This document shows, piece by piece, positions 15,482-24,178 of a stretch of DNA of 64,000 nucleotides. Position 1 is the stretch's first letter. The number at the start of each line of letters is the position of its first letter. Origin of the DNA: Pedobacter puniceum (lineage in GTDB: Bacteria > Bacteroidota > Bacteroidia > Sphingobacteriales > Sphingobacteriaceae); contig NZ_WKJI01000003.1 in NCBI RefSeq assembly GCF_009674685.1, positions 124,001 through 188,000 on the forward strand. Reading direction: 5' to 3'. The notes under the pieces were generated by a model. That model saw nothing but the letters and a program-made list of their open reading frames with translations. It was not told the DNA's origin and did not search any database. The position numbers and the translations under genes were made by a program.

Positions 15482-15862
15482 ATGAAGAATACTATGAAAA
15501 TATTAGGAGTTTTAGTGTTTATATTTTCTATAACATGGTTAATAAACAACTATAAAATTTTCAACTTAGAAAACAACGGGTCTTTAGTCTATATGAAGAT
15601 TATCGAAAAGCCTCAAACGTGTCTAGGTACAAGAGCCAAATACAACATGAAATTGGATTATAATGGTGAAATATTTGTAAAACAGGTTGCTTCATCTATC
15701 TGTGATCAGTATCAAGTGGGTGACAGAATACAGATGAAATACTTAAGGGGGTATAATCAGGTACTGTACCCGAAAGAAAATTTCACTGTGGACTATGGAA
15801 TAGGAATATTATTTGCTCTCTCAGGAGTGTCATTAGTGATTTATGGTTTTGTTAAAAAGTAG
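15482..15862 (+). CDS. DUF3592-like membrane protein, 126 residues (module C payload)
   Basis: An N-terminal helix (about 6-24) and a C-terminal helix (about 103-123) flank a beta-rich extracytoplasmic segment with two cysteines (TCLGT and SICDQ) and a VGDRIQMKYL motif. This is the layout of DUF3592 proteins. The start at 15482 is followed by a second in-frame ATG four codons later, so the exact start is uncertain. It fills the same slot as the membrane proteins of modules A and B. Its role is unknown. Confidence 0.65.
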   Translation: MKNTMKILGVLVFIFSITWLINNYKIFNLENNGSLVYMKIIEKPQTCLGTRAKYNMKLDYNGEIFVKQVASSICDQYQVGDRIQMKYLRGYNQVLYPKENFTVDYGIGILFALSGVSLVIYGFVKK

Positions 15863-15903
15863 AAGCCTTTATTAGCAACAAAAACAGAAACGCCCGGTTC
15901 TGG

Positions 15904-15950
15904 TTTAAGTCTTAGCGGGCAAAGGCAAGAAGGGGCAGGGTTGACTTAAA
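15904..15950. repeat. Divergent REP-like hairpin
   Basis: TTTAAGTC (15904-15911) and GACTTAAA (15943-15950) form the outer stem, and CTTAGCGGGC inside matches the RAYT REP interior. It is a diverged member that closes the third module. It is the first of two repeats in the gene-free stretch 15863-16253. Confidence 0.6.
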
Positions 15951-16045
15951 TCTAAATAGAAGCAAAGACTTTAATATTTTGCATAAGCTTTATATTTTTA
16001 AGTAATGTGCTGACAAAAATTAAGATAAAGAAGACAAACCGTGTT

Positions 16046-16117
16046 AGGGATTGCAGCGGCATCCTTTTTTAGTGAGAGGGTATAGCTTAGGGAAAAAAAG
16101 ATACAGCGGAAAGCCCG
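16046..16117. repeat. Second-family intergenic palindromic repeat
   Basis: GTTAGGGATTGCAGCGGC and the later GATACAGCGGAAAGCCC form a long imperfect inverted repeat with A/T runs inside. It differs from the RAYT REP family. Repeats of this type recur between genes in Sphingobacteriaceae, to my recollection. No protein gene is seen in 15951-16253. Confidence 0.5.
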
Positions 16118-16253
16118 GCCTTGGGCAACACCCAAATAAATAACTCCTTTAACTTTACTATCTCCCTCTCAAGCTTAATATTTCGTATTTTCACCTCCAT
16201 CCATGTGCGTTCGGCTTTAAAATAAGCTCTATCATTAAAACCAATTTAAACTC

Positions 16254-17906
16254 ATGATTTTTAATTCTCGCTCTCGCAGCATTTTTGGCTGCTTCCTGAT
16301 GATTTGCTTATTATGCATGCAACAGCTTTACGCACAACAAGAAAAAGTACTTAAAAACCCTATTCTAGAAGGTTATTATCCAGACCCTAGTATTTGCCGT
16401 GTAAATGATGATTATTATTTGGTTTGTTCTACCAACGAGTATTTCCCGGGTTTACCCATTTTTCATAGTAAAGATTTAGCCCATTGGCAGCAAATAGGTC
16501 ATGCTTTAGATAGGCCAGATCAAATAAGATTAGACAGCGTGAATCCATCAGGAGGAATTTTTGCGCCAACCATCAGATATCATCAAGGTTTGTATTACAT
16601 TTTGTGTACCAGAGCAGGCGGTGATCCTGTAAAAAGAAATTTCGTTATAACGGCAACAAATCCTGCCGGCCCATGGAGCAACCCTTACTGGTTAGAAGAT
16701 GCACCCGGTATAGACCCCTCTTTGTTTTTTGATGATGATGGAAGAGCTTGGTATACAGGAAATAAAATCCCCAATAAGGAACGCTATTTTAAGCAAAGAG
16801 AAATTTGGTTGCAAGAGTTTGATACCAAAAGCATGAAATTAAAAGGCCCTGTTACGCTCTTGCTTGATGAAGGTGCAACCAGAGAAGCCCGTAACATAGA
16901 AGCGCCACACATTTACAAAGTAAACGGTTATTACTACCTCATTATAGCAGAAGGAGGCACAGATTTTAACCATGCCGTTACAGTTTTTAGGAGTAAAAAT
17001 ATTCAAGGGCCTTATGAAATTGGTGCTAAAAACCCCATCATCACCAGCAGGCATTTAGGTAACCATTATCCTATACAAAACATTGGTCATGCAGATTTTG
17101 TAGAAACCCAAAATGGCGAATGGTATACCGTTTTATTAGGAACCAGACCCTATGGCGGAAAAGGCTTGGCCAATTTAGCCAGAGAAACTTTTATAGCTCC
17201 ATTAATTTGGGAGGATGGTTGGCCAGTGGTAGCCCCAGGCGAAGGTAAGGTGTTGCCTCAATTTCCTTTTCCTAATTTACCAGAATTTAAGGTGGCTAAA
17301 CCCAGTGTAAGAGATGATTTTAATAGCGATAAATTGGGCTTTCAATGGAATTTAATCAGAACCCCATCGGCAAACTTATATTCTTTAACCAAAAAACCTG
17401 GTACTTTAAGGTTGTATCTAAAACCAGAAAATATTACAGAAAAAGCTAATCCGGCTTTTATAGGTCGTAGGCAACAGCATATCAATTTTGCGGCAAGCAC
17501 ATTTATGCAGTTTAATCCTAAAAATAAAGAAACGGCAGGCTTAGTTGTTTATCAAAATCCAACGCATCATTTTAAATTAGAGTATCTCTTACAGAACGGA
17601 AAAAAGGTGCTGCGCTTAACTAAAGTAAAAGCAGGCGTGGTAGAAATATTGGCCGAGAAAGCTATTGATGCTAAGCAATTATTTTTAAAAGTATCTGCCC
17701 AAGGGCAAGCTTATGCTTTTCATTTTGCAACAAAAGAAAACGATTGGAATTTATTGTTAGGAAATGTTGAAGGCACTATGCTTAACAGAGCTACAGCAGG
17801 CGGCTTTACCGGTGTTTACCTGGCTATTTATGCCAGTAGCAATGGTGCTAAAACCACTAATTATGCAGATTTTGCTTGGTTTGATTATCAAGAATTAAAC
17901 AAATAA
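16254..17906 (+). CDS. Glycoside hydrolase family 43 (beta-xylosidase/arabinofuranosidase type)
   Basis: The 550-residue protein has a signal peptide (about 1-27). The five-bladed propeller has the GH43 catalytic set: base D44 in YYPDPSI, pKa-modulating D154 in GIDPSLFF and acid E216 in NIEAPHIYK. A C-terminal beta-sandwich (about 345-548) of the xylosidase type follows. It should trim beta-1,4-xylose or alpha-L-arabinofuranose side chains; the exact linkage is not readable. It is the first gene of a secreted carbohydrate block and follows directly after the REP array. GH127 lies 110 bases downstream. Confidence 0.9.
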   Translation: MIFNSRSRSIFGCFLMICLLCMQQLYAQQEKVLKNPILEGYYPDPSICRVNDDYYLVCSTNEYFPGLPIFHSKDLAHWQQIGHALDRPDQIRLDSVNPSGGIFAPTIRYHQGLYYILCTRAGGDPVKRNFVITATNPAGPWSNPYWLEDAPGIDPSLFFDDDGRAWYTGNKIPNKERYFKQREIWLQEFDTKSMKLKGPVTLLLDEGATREARNIEAPHIYKVNGYYYLIIAEGGTDFNHAVTVFRSKNIQGPYEIGAKNPIITSRHLGNHYPIQNIGHADFVETQNGEWYTVLLGTRPYGGKGLANLARETFIAPLIWEDGWPVVAPGEGKVLPQFPFPNLPEFKVAKPSVRDDFNSDKLGFQWNLIRTPSANLYSLTKKPGTLRLYLKPENITEKANPAFIGRRQQHINFAASTFMQFNPKNKETAGLVVYQNPTHHFKLEYLLQNGKKVLRLTKVKAGVVEILAEKAIDAKQLFLKVSAQGQAYAFHFATKENDWNLLLGNVEGTMLNRATAGGFTGVYLAIYASSNGAKTTNYADFAWFDYQELNK

Positions 17907-18016
17907 ACTTACTTGTGCATCTTTAAATCAACAGCATGATTTGTTATTCTTTTTAAGAAATGTGAAAATTACACTTATATTTGAATTAACCAGCTATAAG
18001 CCAAAAAACCTATTTT

Positions 18017-20377
18017 ATGATACGTAAAATTATCATCTATTCTTTCTTCTTTGTGGGTACCCATTTTACTGCACAAGCGCAGCAAAAAGCTCAGTTATTT
18101 CCGCTTTCGGCGGTTAAACTAGAAGACCAACTTTTCTTAAAAGCGCAGCAAAATAATTTAAAATATATTCTGGCTTTAGAGCCCGATAGACTCTTAGCTC
18201 CGTTCTTAAAAGAAGCCGGGCTTAAACCCAAAGCAGCTATGTATGGCAATTGGGAAACCAGTGGTTTGGGTGGGCAAACGGCTGGTCATTATCTTTCTTC
18301 GCTTGCGCTGATGTATGCCGCCACAGGAGAACCCGAGTTGCTAAAGCGTTTAGATTATATGCTAAATGAATTGGCACTATGTCAGCAAAAAAATGCAAAC
18401 GGCTATGTAGGCGGTGTGCCGGATGGTTTAGCCATGTGGGCCGATGTAGCAAAAGGCAAATTGGAAGTAGCCAACTTTGCTTTAAACAAAAAGTGGGTGC
18501 CATGGTACAACATACATAAACTTTATGCGGGTTTAATAGATGCTTATGTGATAGCACAGAGGCCAGAAGCTAAGCAGATATTGTTAAAACTAAGCGATTG
18601 GTGCTTAAATACCATCGCCAATTTAAGTGATGAGCAAATGCAAAACATGCTACGTTGCGAGCATGGTGGGATGAACGAAGTTTTAGCAGATGTAGCAGCC
18701 ATTACTGGCGATGATAAATATTTAGTGGTGGCTAAGCGTTTTTCGCATCAATTTATTTTAGAACCTTTATTGCAGCAGAAAGATGCGCTTACCGGTTTAC
18801 ATGCCAATACACAAATCCCTAAAGTAATTGGCTTTATGCGTATTGCAGAGCTTACACAAAATGATAGCTGGAAAAATGCATCTAAGTTTTTTTGGGAAAC
18901 CGTAGTCAATAATAGAAGCGTGGCAATTGGAGGCAATAGTGTAAGAGAGCATTTCAATAAAACCGATGATTTTGCTGAACTTATTTACCACAAAGAAGGT
19001 CCTGAAACATGCAATAGTTACAACATGTTGAAACTAAGTAAACATTTATTTCAAGACCAACCGCAAGCCAGCTATTTAGATTTTTACGAGAAAACTACTT
19101 ATAACCATATCTTAGCATCGCAACACCCAGAGCATGGCGGTTTTGTTTATTTAACGCCTATGCGGGCGCAACATTACAGGGTTTATTCTAAACCCGAGCT
19201 TGCTTTTTGGTGCTGCGTAGGTACAGGTATAGAAAATCATGCAAAATATGGCGAGTTGATTTATGCTCATCAGCAAAATGATGTATTTGTAAACCTATTT
19301 ATTGCTTCTACTCTGCATTGGAAAGAAAAGGGCTTAACATTGAAGCAAGAAACTAAGTTTCCTTTTCAAGAGTCTAGTACCCTAACTTTACAATTAGCAA
19401 AACCACAATCTTTTACTTTATACATCAGAAAGCCATATTGGGTAAAAAACAATCAGTTAGCGGTTTTAGTAAACCAGAAACCTGTAGAGGCTAAACTTGC
19501 AGCAAATGGTTATGTGGCTATCAAAAGAAATTGGAAAAATAACGATAAAATAAGCCTAACACTTCCAATGGAAACACAGCTAGAATCTTTGCCAGACCAT
19601 TCTTCGTGGGTGGCTTTTAGGCATGGGCCAATTGTGTTGGCTTCTGCCACTTCTAAGCAAGATTTAGAAGGCTTAATTGCTGATGATTCTAGAAAAGGAC
19701 ATATTGCAAACGGACCTTTATATTCTGTTGCTGATGCTCCTGTGCTTATTTCAGAACAGAAAAATTTCAAACCTCAATTAGAAATTATAGATAAAGATAA
19801 ACTGATATTTGGTGCCGCTAAGTATATCCACCAGGATAAATATAAAAACCTAAAACTGATTCCATTTTTTAATTTGCATGATGCCCGATATATGCTTTAT
19901 TGGCCCGTAAGCAGTATCCAAAGTTTAGAAGAAAATCGAAAAAAATGGTTAGCAGAAGAGCAAAAAGTCTTGCCTTTAGAAACCGCAACGGTAGATTTTG
20001 TTGCACCTGGCGAGCAGCAGTCTGAAGTAGACCATGCCTTTGACGGCAAAGATACTGAGAATGGCTTGTTTAGAGACAGGCGTTTTAGAGCTACCAAAGC
20101 ATGGTTTTCTTACGAGCTAAAGAATGAAAATAAGCAGGCTAAAAAACTACGCATTACTTATTATGGTGCAGATGTTGCCAAAGGATTGCAGATTTTTGTG
20201 AATGATAAAATGCTTCAAAAAGTTACTTTAAACGGAGATAAAGGAGAGAAGTTTTTTGATGAGGAATACATTATCCCGGCTGATATTCTTGAAAATGCAA
20301 AATCTTTAAAAGTTAAGTTTGTAAATACAGAAAATGCTACGCCAGTGAAGGTATTTTTTATACGACTTTTAAAATAA
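18017..20377 (+). CDS. Glycoside hydrolase family 127 (beta-L-arabinofuranosidase type, DUF1680)
   Basis: The protein has 786 residues and a signal peptide ending near AQAQ (about 1-22). The (alpha/alpha)6 barrel carries the metal-thiol site of the family: E330 and C332 in GPETCNSYN, and C399-C400 in FWCCVGTG, equivalent to E338/C340/C417/C418 of HypBA1. Members release beta-L-arabinofuranose by a cysteine-nucleophile mechanism. A C-terminal beta domain of about 110 residues extends the usual length. A TATATTTG at 17976-17983 matches the Bacteroidota -7 box, though no well-spaced TTG was found. Confidence 0.92.
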   Translation: MIRKIIIYSFFFVGTHFTAQAQQKAQLFPLSAVKLEDQLFLKAQQNNLKYILALEPDRLLAPFLKEAGLKPKAAMYGNWETSGLGGQTAGHYLSSLALMYAATGEPELLKRLDYMLNELALCQQKNANGYVGGVPDGLAMWADVAKGKLEVANFALNKKWVPWYNIHKLYAGLIDAYVIAQRPEAKQILLKLSDWCLNTIANLSDEQMQNMLRCEHGGMNEVLADVAAITGDDKYLVVAKRFSHQFILEPLLQQKDALTGLHANTQIPKVIGFMRIAELTQNDSWKNASKFFWETVVNNRSVAIGGNSVREHFNKTDDFAELIYHKEGPETCNSYNMLKLSKHLFQDQPQASYLDFYEKTTYNHILASQHPEHGGFVYLTPMRAQHYRVYSKPELAFWCCVGTGIENHAKYGELIYAHQQNDVFVNLFIASTLHWKEKGLTLKQETKFPFQESSTLTLQLAKPQSFTLYIRKPYWVKNNQLAVLVNQKPVEAKLAANGYVAIKRNWKNNDKISLTLPMETQLESLPDHSSWVAFRHGPIVLASATSKQDLEGLIADDSRKGHIANGPLYSVADAPVLISEQKNFKPQLEIIDKDKLIFGAAKYIHQDKYKNLKLIPFFNLHDARYMLYWPVSSIQSLEENRKKWLAEEQKVLPLETATVDFVAPGEQQSEVDHAFDGKDTENGLFRDRRFRATKAWFSYELKNENKQAKKLRITYYGADVAKGLQIFVNDKMLQKVTLNGDKGEKFFDEEYIIPADILENAKSLKVKFVNTENATPVKVFFIRLLK

Positions 20378-20464
20378 TAGCTAAAATTTAATAGAGTTTT
20401 TGCGGATTAAACATATGTATTAACTTAGCGCTTATTAGCTAACCCAATATACCAAACCTCAAAA

Positions 20465-21775
20465 ATGAACAATTCAATTCTTAAATTTAAAAACTTAACA
20501 TTCATTTTGTTAGGCTTTTTATTCATTGCCAACGTACAGGCACAAACCAATAAGTCTACAAATCTTACTTTAGCTGTTACCGCTGATAAACCTGATTGGG
20601 TTTATAAAATAGGTGAGCAACCTAAGTTTAAAATTACCGCAATGCAAGATGGTAAGCAGCTTAAAAATGTAAAAGTAAAGTACGAGCTTGGTCCAGAAAA
20701 AATGCCTGCTATTAAAAAAGACTCTTTAGTGTTAACTCATGGAGAGGCGGTGGTAAGTGCTAGCTCTTTAGCAGAACCAGGTTTTTTAAGAATCACGGTA
20801 ACTACACAGTCTGGAGATAAAGTGATTAAAAGTTTAGCCACAGCGGCTTTTGCACCAGAAGCTATAAAACCAACCATTACTTTGCCAGATGATTTTAAAA
20901 CCTTTTGGGCAAAAGCCATAAAAGATTTAGAAAAAGTACCTTTTGATGTAAAGCTAGAAGCTTTAAAAGAGCGTTCAACCGCTACGGTTGATGTTTACCA
21001 ATTAAACATCCAAAACATTGGTGCTTCAAGAATTTACGGTATTTTATGCGTACCTAAAAAGGAAGGAAAATATCCAGCCGTTTTAAAAGTTCCGGGTGCA
21101 GGTGTAAGACCTTATAATGGTGATATTGCTTTAGCCGAAAAAGGATTTATCACACTTGAAATAGGCATACATGGTATTCCGGTTAACCTAAATGCCGATG
21201 TTTATAATGATTTAAGAGCTGGAGCATTAGCAGGTTATCCTAGCTTTAATTTAGACAATAAAAACAGCTTTTATTATAAAAGGGTTTATTTAGGATGTAT
21301 CAGAGCTTTAGATTATTTAGCCAGTCATCCGGCTTATGATGGTACTAACTTAGCCGTACAAGGCGGTAGTCAAGGTGGGGCATTATCTATTGTAACAGCT
21401 GCATTAGATAAAAGAATAAAATATTTGGTTGCATTTTATCCCGCTTTAAGCGATGTTACAGGTTATTTATTTAACAGAGCAGGAGGCTGGCCACATTATT
21501 TCAATGCTACATCTGTTACACAAAATAATACCAAAGCAAAGTTAGAAACCTGCCAATATTATGATGTGGTAAATTTTGCTAAGCAATTAAAAGTACCTGG
21601 CTTTTACAGTTGGGGCTTTAATGATGAAACTTGTCCGCCAACCTCTATGTATGCCGCTTATAACAGTATCAGCGCAGCAAAAGAGCTGGCTATTTACAAA
21701 GAAACAGGTCATAATACTGTGGAAGCTCAAAGAGAGCAAGCTACCAACTGGCTTATCAGTATGTTAAAAAAATAG
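20465..21775 (+). CDS. Acetylxylan esterase-like alpha/beta hydrolase (CE7/AXE1 type)
   Basis: The 436-residue secreted protein (signal about 1-26) has an Ig-like N-terminal domain (about 30-125) and then an AXE1/cephalosporin-deacetylase hydrolase domain. The catalytic triad is visible as S302 in GGSQGG, D387 in GFNDETCPP and H416 in ETGHNT. It should remove O-acetyl groups from a sugar chain, preparing it for the neighbouring lyases and glycosidases. A perfect 22-bp inverted repeat lies just after the stop, separating it from the PL8 operon. Confidence 0.88.
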   Translation: MNNSILKFKNLTFILLGFLFIANVQAQTNKSTNLTLAVTADKPDWVYKIGEQPKFKITAMQDGKQLKNVKVKYELGPEKMPAIKKDSLVLTHGEAVVSASSLAEPGFLRITVTTQSGDKVIKSLATAAFAPEAIKPTITLPDDFKTFWAKAIKDLEKVPFDVKLEALKERSTATVDVYQLNIQNIGASRIYGILCVPKKEGKYPAVLKVPGAGVRPYNGDIALAEKGFITLEIGIHGIPVNLNADVYNDLRAGALAGYPSFNLDNKNSFYYKRVYLGCIRALDYLASHPAYDGTNLAVQGGSQGGALSIVTAALDKRIKYLVAFYPALSDVTGYLFNRAGGWPHYFNATSVTQNNTKAKLETCQYYDVVNFAKQLKVPGFYSWGFNDETCPPTSMYAAYNSISAAKELAIYKETGHNTVEAQREQATNWLISMLKK

Positions 21776-21785
21776 CCTTCAACTT

Positions 21786-21833
21786 ATAAGATAAGCTTCT
21801 GAAAGATTCCCATCTTTCAGAAGCTTATCTTAT
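21786..21833. terminator. Perfect 22-bp inverted repeat (probable terminator)
   Basis: Arms 21786-21807 and 21812-21833 are exact reverse complements (ATAAGATAAGCTTCTGAAAG on the left side of the stem) around a TCCC loop. It begins nine bases after the esterase stop. The stem is longer than a normal terminator stem and the following sequence (CCCATTT) is a poor T-tract. It could be a processed RNA end or a protein site. Confidence 0.6.
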
Positions 21834-21970
21834 CCCATTTAAAAGCCCGCTTACTGGGCCAAATTATTTCTAATTTTGTTTTCTTAGAAAATATTAATAA
21901 CTACGCAGAATTATTTGCCCCAAACCAATTTATTAAACTATTTTATTAAGGCCTAAACCATATTCTAATT

Positions 21971-24157
21971 ATGCAAACGTTTGTATTTAGTTTAGAGAAA
22001 TCTAGCTTGGCAAAAAAAATGATGCTCCTACTGTTTTTATTCATAGCAGGTAGCGTATACGGACAGTCTAATCTTATTGATGTTCTTGCAATGAACATAC
22101 AAGACTATTACGTAATGAATAAGCAGCAAGACAAGAACTTAAGTCTTGCATTGCAGAATTTAAAGATAGATAAACAAGCATCAGACCAAGGTACTATAGA
22201 GCTTTATGAGAAGAAGGAAATTAAGAAAGAAGATGTTTTAAAAATCATCAACTCGCAAAGTGAAAATGGTAGCTGGGCAGATATCAATTATAAAGACGAA
22301 AAACGTGGCGGTTGGGAGCCCAAACTACATGGCGATAGGGTGTTGTTATTAACAAAAGCTTATAAGAATCCATCATCAGCGTTTTACAATAAAAAAGAAA
22401 TTTCTACAGCTATACATAAAGCATTACAGTTTTGGTTTCATACAAAGCCAGTATGCTTAAATTGGTGGTATAATGAAATTGGCTTGCCGCGTACATTGGG
22501 CCCTGCCTTTGTTATGCTTAAAAATGAATTATCTGCCGAAGAATTGCAAGGTGCCATAGAAGTGATGAATAACGCTGGTTTTAGAATGACAGGGCAAAAC
22601 AAAGTATGGCTGGCCGGAAATGTTTTATTCAAATCTATTTTGTTAAATGATGCGCAGTTGGCCCAACAAGCAAGAGATACCATTGTTTCTGAAATTGTGC
22701 TTACTAATGTAGAAGGCATTAAGCCCGATTATAGCTTTCATCAACACGGGCCGCAACAACAATTTGGAAATTACGGATTGTCTTTTTTCATTGGGATGTC
22801 TATGTGGGGGCGTGTTTTTAACCAAACGCCTTTAGCTTTTAATCCAGAGCAGGTAGGTATTTTAAGAAATTTATTTTCTGAGGCTTATAACTGGCTATCT
22901 TGGAAAGCCGAGTTTGATGTAAACTCTTTAGGGAGGCAGTTTTTTAAGAATGCTTTAAAGAATAAGGCATTAGGTGTGGGCTTTGTTGCGGCAGATATGA
23001 TGTTGATAGATCCACAGCATCAAGAACTTTATGCGGCTTATATTCAAAGGAATTTTGGTAAAGCAACGGCGGCAAACACATTAGAAGGTCATCAGCACTT
23101 TTGGTATTCTGATTTTACCATCCATAGAAATAAGGATTGGTTTTCATCGCTTAAAATGTCTTCTAACCGTGTTATAGGTGGCGAGGCTGGTAATAATGAA
23201 AATCTTAAAGGCTATTATTTGGCTGATGGGGCCCACTATATTATGGTAGACGGTACCGAGTATGATGATATTTTCCCACTTTTAGATTGGCGAAAGTTAC
23301 CGGGTGTTACCTGTTACGAGGGTAAAGAGGCGCTTCCTTTATTAACTTTTAAAGGCTACCAAAACCCTTCTGATTTTGTTGGGGGCTTATCTCATAAAAA
23401 TGAAGGGATATCTGTTTTTTCTTTAGATAGAGATGGTTTAAAAGCTAAAAAAGCATGGTTTTATACCAAAGATGGTGTTATTGCTTTAGGTGCCGATATT
23501 CAATCTGGTAATGCTAATGCAGTTACCAGTACCATCAATCAAACTTACTTAAATGGTAAGGTTTACGTAAAAGCTAAGCAGCTTGAAGAAGTATCAAAAA
23601 GTAAGAGTTTAAATCATGTAGATTGGGTTTATCACCATAAAATAGGGTATCATAACCTAAGTAAATTGCCATTATCTTTAAAAATAGAAGAACAAAAAGG
23701 TAGTTGGGGAGAGATTGCTAAAGTTTACAATACAGATAAGTTACAGGCAGATATGTTTACCTTATTTGTAAATCATGGTAAAATGCCAAAAGCAGCCAAT
23801 TATGCCTATTTTATGCAGCCTGGGGTTAGCTTAAAGGAAGTTAAAAGCTATAAGCCCGATTTTAAAGTTTTAGAAAACAGTGCTAAGGCACAAATTATAA
23901 ACTTTACGAAGGATGATAAATTTGCTTTTGTGATTTACCAGCCTTATAATTTCTCTCATCCTAAATTGGGAAACATCAAGTTTGAGCAAGCGGGTTTATA
24001 CTTGCTGGCTAAAGAAAATGCTAAATGGAACATCACCGTTGCAGACCCAACACAAAAACTATCAGAGATAACGTTTCAATTAAAGAATCAAACACATCAA
24101 ATAGCTTTACCTAAAGGGCAAGCTTTGGGTAAATCAATAAACTATCTCATTCCTTAA
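21971..24157 (+). CDS. Polysaccharide lyase family 8, copy 1
   Basis: The 728-residue secreted lyase has an alpha/alpha toroid N-terminal half and a beta-sandwich C-terminal half. The catalytic residues line up with known PL8 enzymes: N210 in GQNKVW, H259 in HQHGPQ and Y268 in GNYG, with the H-to-Y spacing of nine exactly as in pneumococcal hyaluronate lyase. An aromatic patch (NWWYNEIG) shapes the cleft. PL8 enzymes cleave next to uronic acids (hyaluronan, chondroitin, xanthan). Either the first ATG (21971) or one 16 codons later (MMLLLFLFIAG) is the signal-peptide start. It forms an operon with the next two genes. Confidence 0.93.
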   Translation: MQTFVFSLEKSSLAKKMMLLLFLFIAGSVYGQSNLIDVLAMNIQDYYVMNKQQDKNLSLALQNLKIDKQASDQGTIELYEKKEIKKEDVLKIINSQSENGSWADINYKDEKRGGWEPKLHGDRVLLLTKAYKNPSSAFYNKKEISTAIHKALQFWFHTKPVCLNWWYNEIGLPRTLGPAFVMLKNELSAEELQGAIEVMNNAGFRMTGQNKVWLAGNVLFKSILLNDAQLAQQARDTIVSEIVLTNVEGIKPDYSFHQHGPQQQFGNYGLSFFIGMSMWGRVFNQTPLAFNPEQVGILRNLFSEAYNWLSWKAEFDVNSLGRQFFKNALKNKALGVGFVAADMMLIDPQHQELYAAYIQRNFGKATAANTLEGHQHFWYSDFTIHRNKDWFSSLKMSSNRVIGGEAGNNENLKGYYLADGAHYIMVDGTEYDDIFPLLDWRKLPGVTCYEGKEALPLLTFKGYQNPSDFVGGLSHKNEGISVFSLDRDGLKAKKAWFYTKDGVIALGADIQSGNANAVTSTINQTYLNGKVYVKAKQLEEVSKSKSLNHVDWVYHHKIGYHNLSKLPLSLKIEEQKGSWGEIAKVYNTDKLQADMFTLFVNHGKMPKAANYAYFMQPGVSLKEVKSYKPDFKVLENSAKAQIINFTKDDKFAFVIYQPYNFSHPKLGNIKFEQAGLYLLAKENAKWNITVADPTQKLSEITFQLKNQTHQIALPKGQALGKSINYLIP

Positions 24158-24178
24158 ACAATTAATTACATATTCAGC

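Noticed and set aside
13342-15950. CRISPR array
   Set aside because: The repeats are REP palindromes in both orientations with coding sequence between them, without regular short spacers or cas genes.
17976-17983. TATATTTG before the GH127 gene as a firm promoter call
   Set aside because: The -7-like box is good, but the nearest TTG is about 32 bases upstream, too far for the usual -33 spacing, so it is only mentioned in the gene entry.
18237-18557. 106-codon frame opposite the GH127 gene
   Set aside because: It is an antisense shadow with Cys/His/Leu composition unlike real proteins of this genome.
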